From assembly GCA_012729755.1 (NCBI GenBank), contig JAAYCN010000044.1, forward strand, positions 1-53,507: a DNA stretch of 53,507 bases, read 5' to 3'. This document shows, piece by piece, positions 52,462 to 53,507 of this stretch. Both the position numbers and the translations under genes were made by a program. Numbering within the stretch: position 1 is the first letter of the stretch; each line of letters opens with the position of its first letter. The DNA comes from Chloroflexota bacterium (GTDB lineage Bacteria; Chloroflexota; Anaerolineae; Anaerolineales; Anaerolineaceae). The notes under the pieces are model-generated. The model was not told the DNA's origin. It did not search any database and saw only the letters and a program-made list of their open reading frames with translations.

Positions 52462-52470
52462 AGTATATCA
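52462..52470 (-). promoter_or_regulatory. Extended -10 promoter of the leader peptide and ABC exporter
   Basis: TGA plus TATACT on the minus strand (TATACT is 52467-52462). No good -35 box was found, which an extended -10 can tolerate. The predicted start of transcription is about 20 bases before the leader ATG. Confidence 0.5.
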
Positions 52471-52490
52471 TGAGGTGTCACTGCGCGATT

Positions 52491-53031
52491 TTAATGCTTT
52501 AGATTAGCAATTCCAGTTGATTTTGGCCGGATAGGTTCGTTCTCGATGGCAATGGCCTTCAGGGCCGCGGTGACCTGGCCAACTTCCTCTTTCATGACGC
52601 GTTCATAGATATCCGCGCTCGCTTGAGAGCCAAAACTCTCATAGGCAACGGCTGCTGATCCGTAAAAAGCCAGCCCGAGTGAGTGGGTGGCCGAGTGAAA
52701 AGTCGAGGCTGCCTGCCCAATCGCTCGCGCGGCCGCCTGGGCGGATGGGACAGCTTCAGCTTCGCGCGCGGCGGCATGAGCGTCCAAGATGAATGGTTTG
52801 GCTTGAGGCAGTTTGATGTCGCCGCCAACCACAATCTGGCTGCCTGAATGGCTCGCCTGGGGCGCTGGTCACTTGTTGGAAAATACTTGGCATAGATTTG
52901 CAGGTAGTGCTGCTCAGCATAATCGAGCGCCCAATTGGCCAAAGTGACTTTACTCTGCGTCTCGATCAGGGCATCAGGTTTTGAGTGTAATCTGCTTTGA
53001 GTTCGCAAAGCATCTTGCGTGGTTTAGCCAT
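52491..53031 (-). pseudogene. Putative immunity protein (Imm5-like) broken by two frameshifts
   Basis: Three frames must be joined. ATG 53031 gives MAKPRKMLCELKADYTQNLM, then another frame ALIETQSKVTLANWALDYAEQHYLQ through RPRRAIQAARLWLA. The third frame is GDIKLPQ through FILDAHAAAREAEAVPSAQAA, AARAIGQAAS, HSLGLAFYGSAAVAY to the stop at 52491. The WALDYAE, RPRRAIxAA and AAxAAGQAxxTxH pattern is that of the putative immunity protein domain found in many bacteria. Each join needs one extra G/C base (near 52971-52977 and 52822-52828). No toxin gene is adjacent. Confidence 0.75.
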
Positions 53032-53234
53032 GTTTTTGTCTTTCAAGGTCAATTTTATCGAAATCCCCGCTCACTTTTCTTATATAACCAATCTGCTGGT
53101 ACAAATTTAAACTTTGATTTGAGATGACGATGAAACAGGAAATTTTTAATTTAGCTGTGGATAAAATTTAATGGGAATACTCTTGAGATTTTTATTGGCT
53201 TCCATAAAAGGATGACCCATTATATTGTTTTAAC
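53032..53234. other. AT-rich intergenic region before the tandem array
   Basis: About 200 bases with no open frame of note and clearly lower GC than the surroundings. Nothing recognised. Confidence 0.5.
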
Positions 53235-53256
53235 AAAAAGCACTCCTAAGAGTGCT
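53234..53256 (-). terminator. Minus-strand terminator in tandem unit 1
   Basis: AGCACTC, TTAG loop, GAGTGCT, then TTTTT on the minus strand. The same element recurs at about 53366-53388 in unit 2. Confidence 0.65.
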
Positions 53257-53507
53257 CTTCCAGTGGACCCCGGCCGGATACCTGCCCCCGGGCGTTTTTC
53301 TCGGGGGAATGCCATTGAGACACTTGTCAGTTTCTGAAAGAGGACAATTCAAAAAGTAGCTTAAATAAAAAGCACTCCTAAGAGTGCTCTTCCAGTGGAC
53401 CCCCGGCCGGATACCTGCCCCCGGGCGTTTTTCTCGGGGGAATGCCATTGAGACACTTGTCAGTTTCTGAAAGAGGACAATTCAAAAAGTAGCTTAAATA
53501 AAAAGCA
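53235..53507. repeat. Tandem repeat array, unit about 132 bp, running off the window
   Basis: Two full units (from 53239 and 53371) and the first four bases of a third (53504). The periods are 132 and 133 bases. The first two units differ by a single C (in the ccccggccgg run). Each unit has a 7-bp hairpin AGCACTC/GAGTGCT, a second inverted repeat CCCCCG/CGGGGG, and an AT-rich joint. On the minus strand the first hairpin is followed by TTTTTA, making a rho-independent terminator in every unit. Confidence 0.9.

Noticed and set aside
53230-53448. Minus-strand open frame of 72 codons in the tandem array
   Set aside because: It only exists because the 132-bp unit is repeated; the frame shifts at the extra C between units, it contains terminators, and has no ribosome binding site.
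53235-53507. CRISPR array
   Set aside because: The whole 132-bp unit is repeated with no variable spacers and no cas genes are present.

Overview
The window looks like a chromosomal segment of a mid-GC member of Chloroflexota, probably class Anaerolineae. That placement is an inference from gene content and style: a very large SecA without a C-terminal zinc motif, MutS2 and a YchF-type GTPase, paired FemABX transferases, Thr/Pro-rich membrane-anchored proteins, an FHA protein with a C-terminal anchor, and a rotary ATPase operon of the N-ATPase type. No phage, insertion sequence or CRISPR array was found. Two tRNA genes are present, tRNA-Leu(CAA) and tRNA-Val(CAC).

Layout. 1-1760: end of a branched-chain amino acid ABC operon (livM fragment, livG, livF). 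2.2-4.1 kb: rplS with its own promoter and terminator, then a class I glutamine amidotransferase-like hydrolase coupled to a GNAT acetyltransferase. 4.1-7.9 kb: PepF-type oligopeptidase, PIG-L deacetylase, YchF-like GTPase. 8.3-13.5 kb: tRNA-Leu, mutS2, and a minus-strand MFS / frameshifted GNAT / methyltransferase cluster. 13.8-16.3 kb: hutI, a small unknown gene, and a RidA protein with cysteine-rich ends. 16.3-21.8 kb: a tightly packed plus-strand cell-envelope cluster (glycosyltransferase 2, polyprenyl-phosphate sugar transferase, two FemABX paralogues, D-cysteine desulfhydrase-like enzyme). 21.8-26.5 kb: two anchored surface or signalling proteins and a frameshifted GT39-like membrane glycosyltransferase. 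26.6-31.6 kb: gyrA converging with birA and a soluble GAF-PAS histidine kinase. 31.7-38 kb: class III aminotransferase and the secA-surE pair. 38.1-42 kb: flavoprotein plus rubredoxin-like zinc-ribbon membrane protein, tRNA-Val, an Fsr-like MFS transporter, and a 5'-truncated acetylxylan esterase.

42.2-49.3 kb: a complete minus-strand N-ATPase operon in the order beta, epsilon, AtpQ, AtpR, a, c, b, alpha, gamma. It has three unusual features. A small PII-like / DUF970-like (cyclic-di-AMP-receptor-like) gene sits between alpha and gamma. The b subunit is fused to a delta (OSCP)-like C-terminus while alpha carries an N-terminal extension. The epsilon gene has no ordinary start codon but has a strong Shine-Dalgarno before an in-frame CTG. 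50-53 kb: a lipoprotein and an ABC exporter preceded by an 8-codon leader peptide and mutually exclusive hairpins, which looks like attenuation control. A doubly frameshifted putative-immunity gene lies upstream of it. The right edge is a tandem array of about 132-bp units that runs off the window.

Several genes (GNAT, GT39-like, putative immunity protein twice) are broken by shifts; where the site can be pinned down it is one missing base in a short G/C run. This may be real decay or sequence error. At least six copies of a short dispersed intergenic repeat are present.
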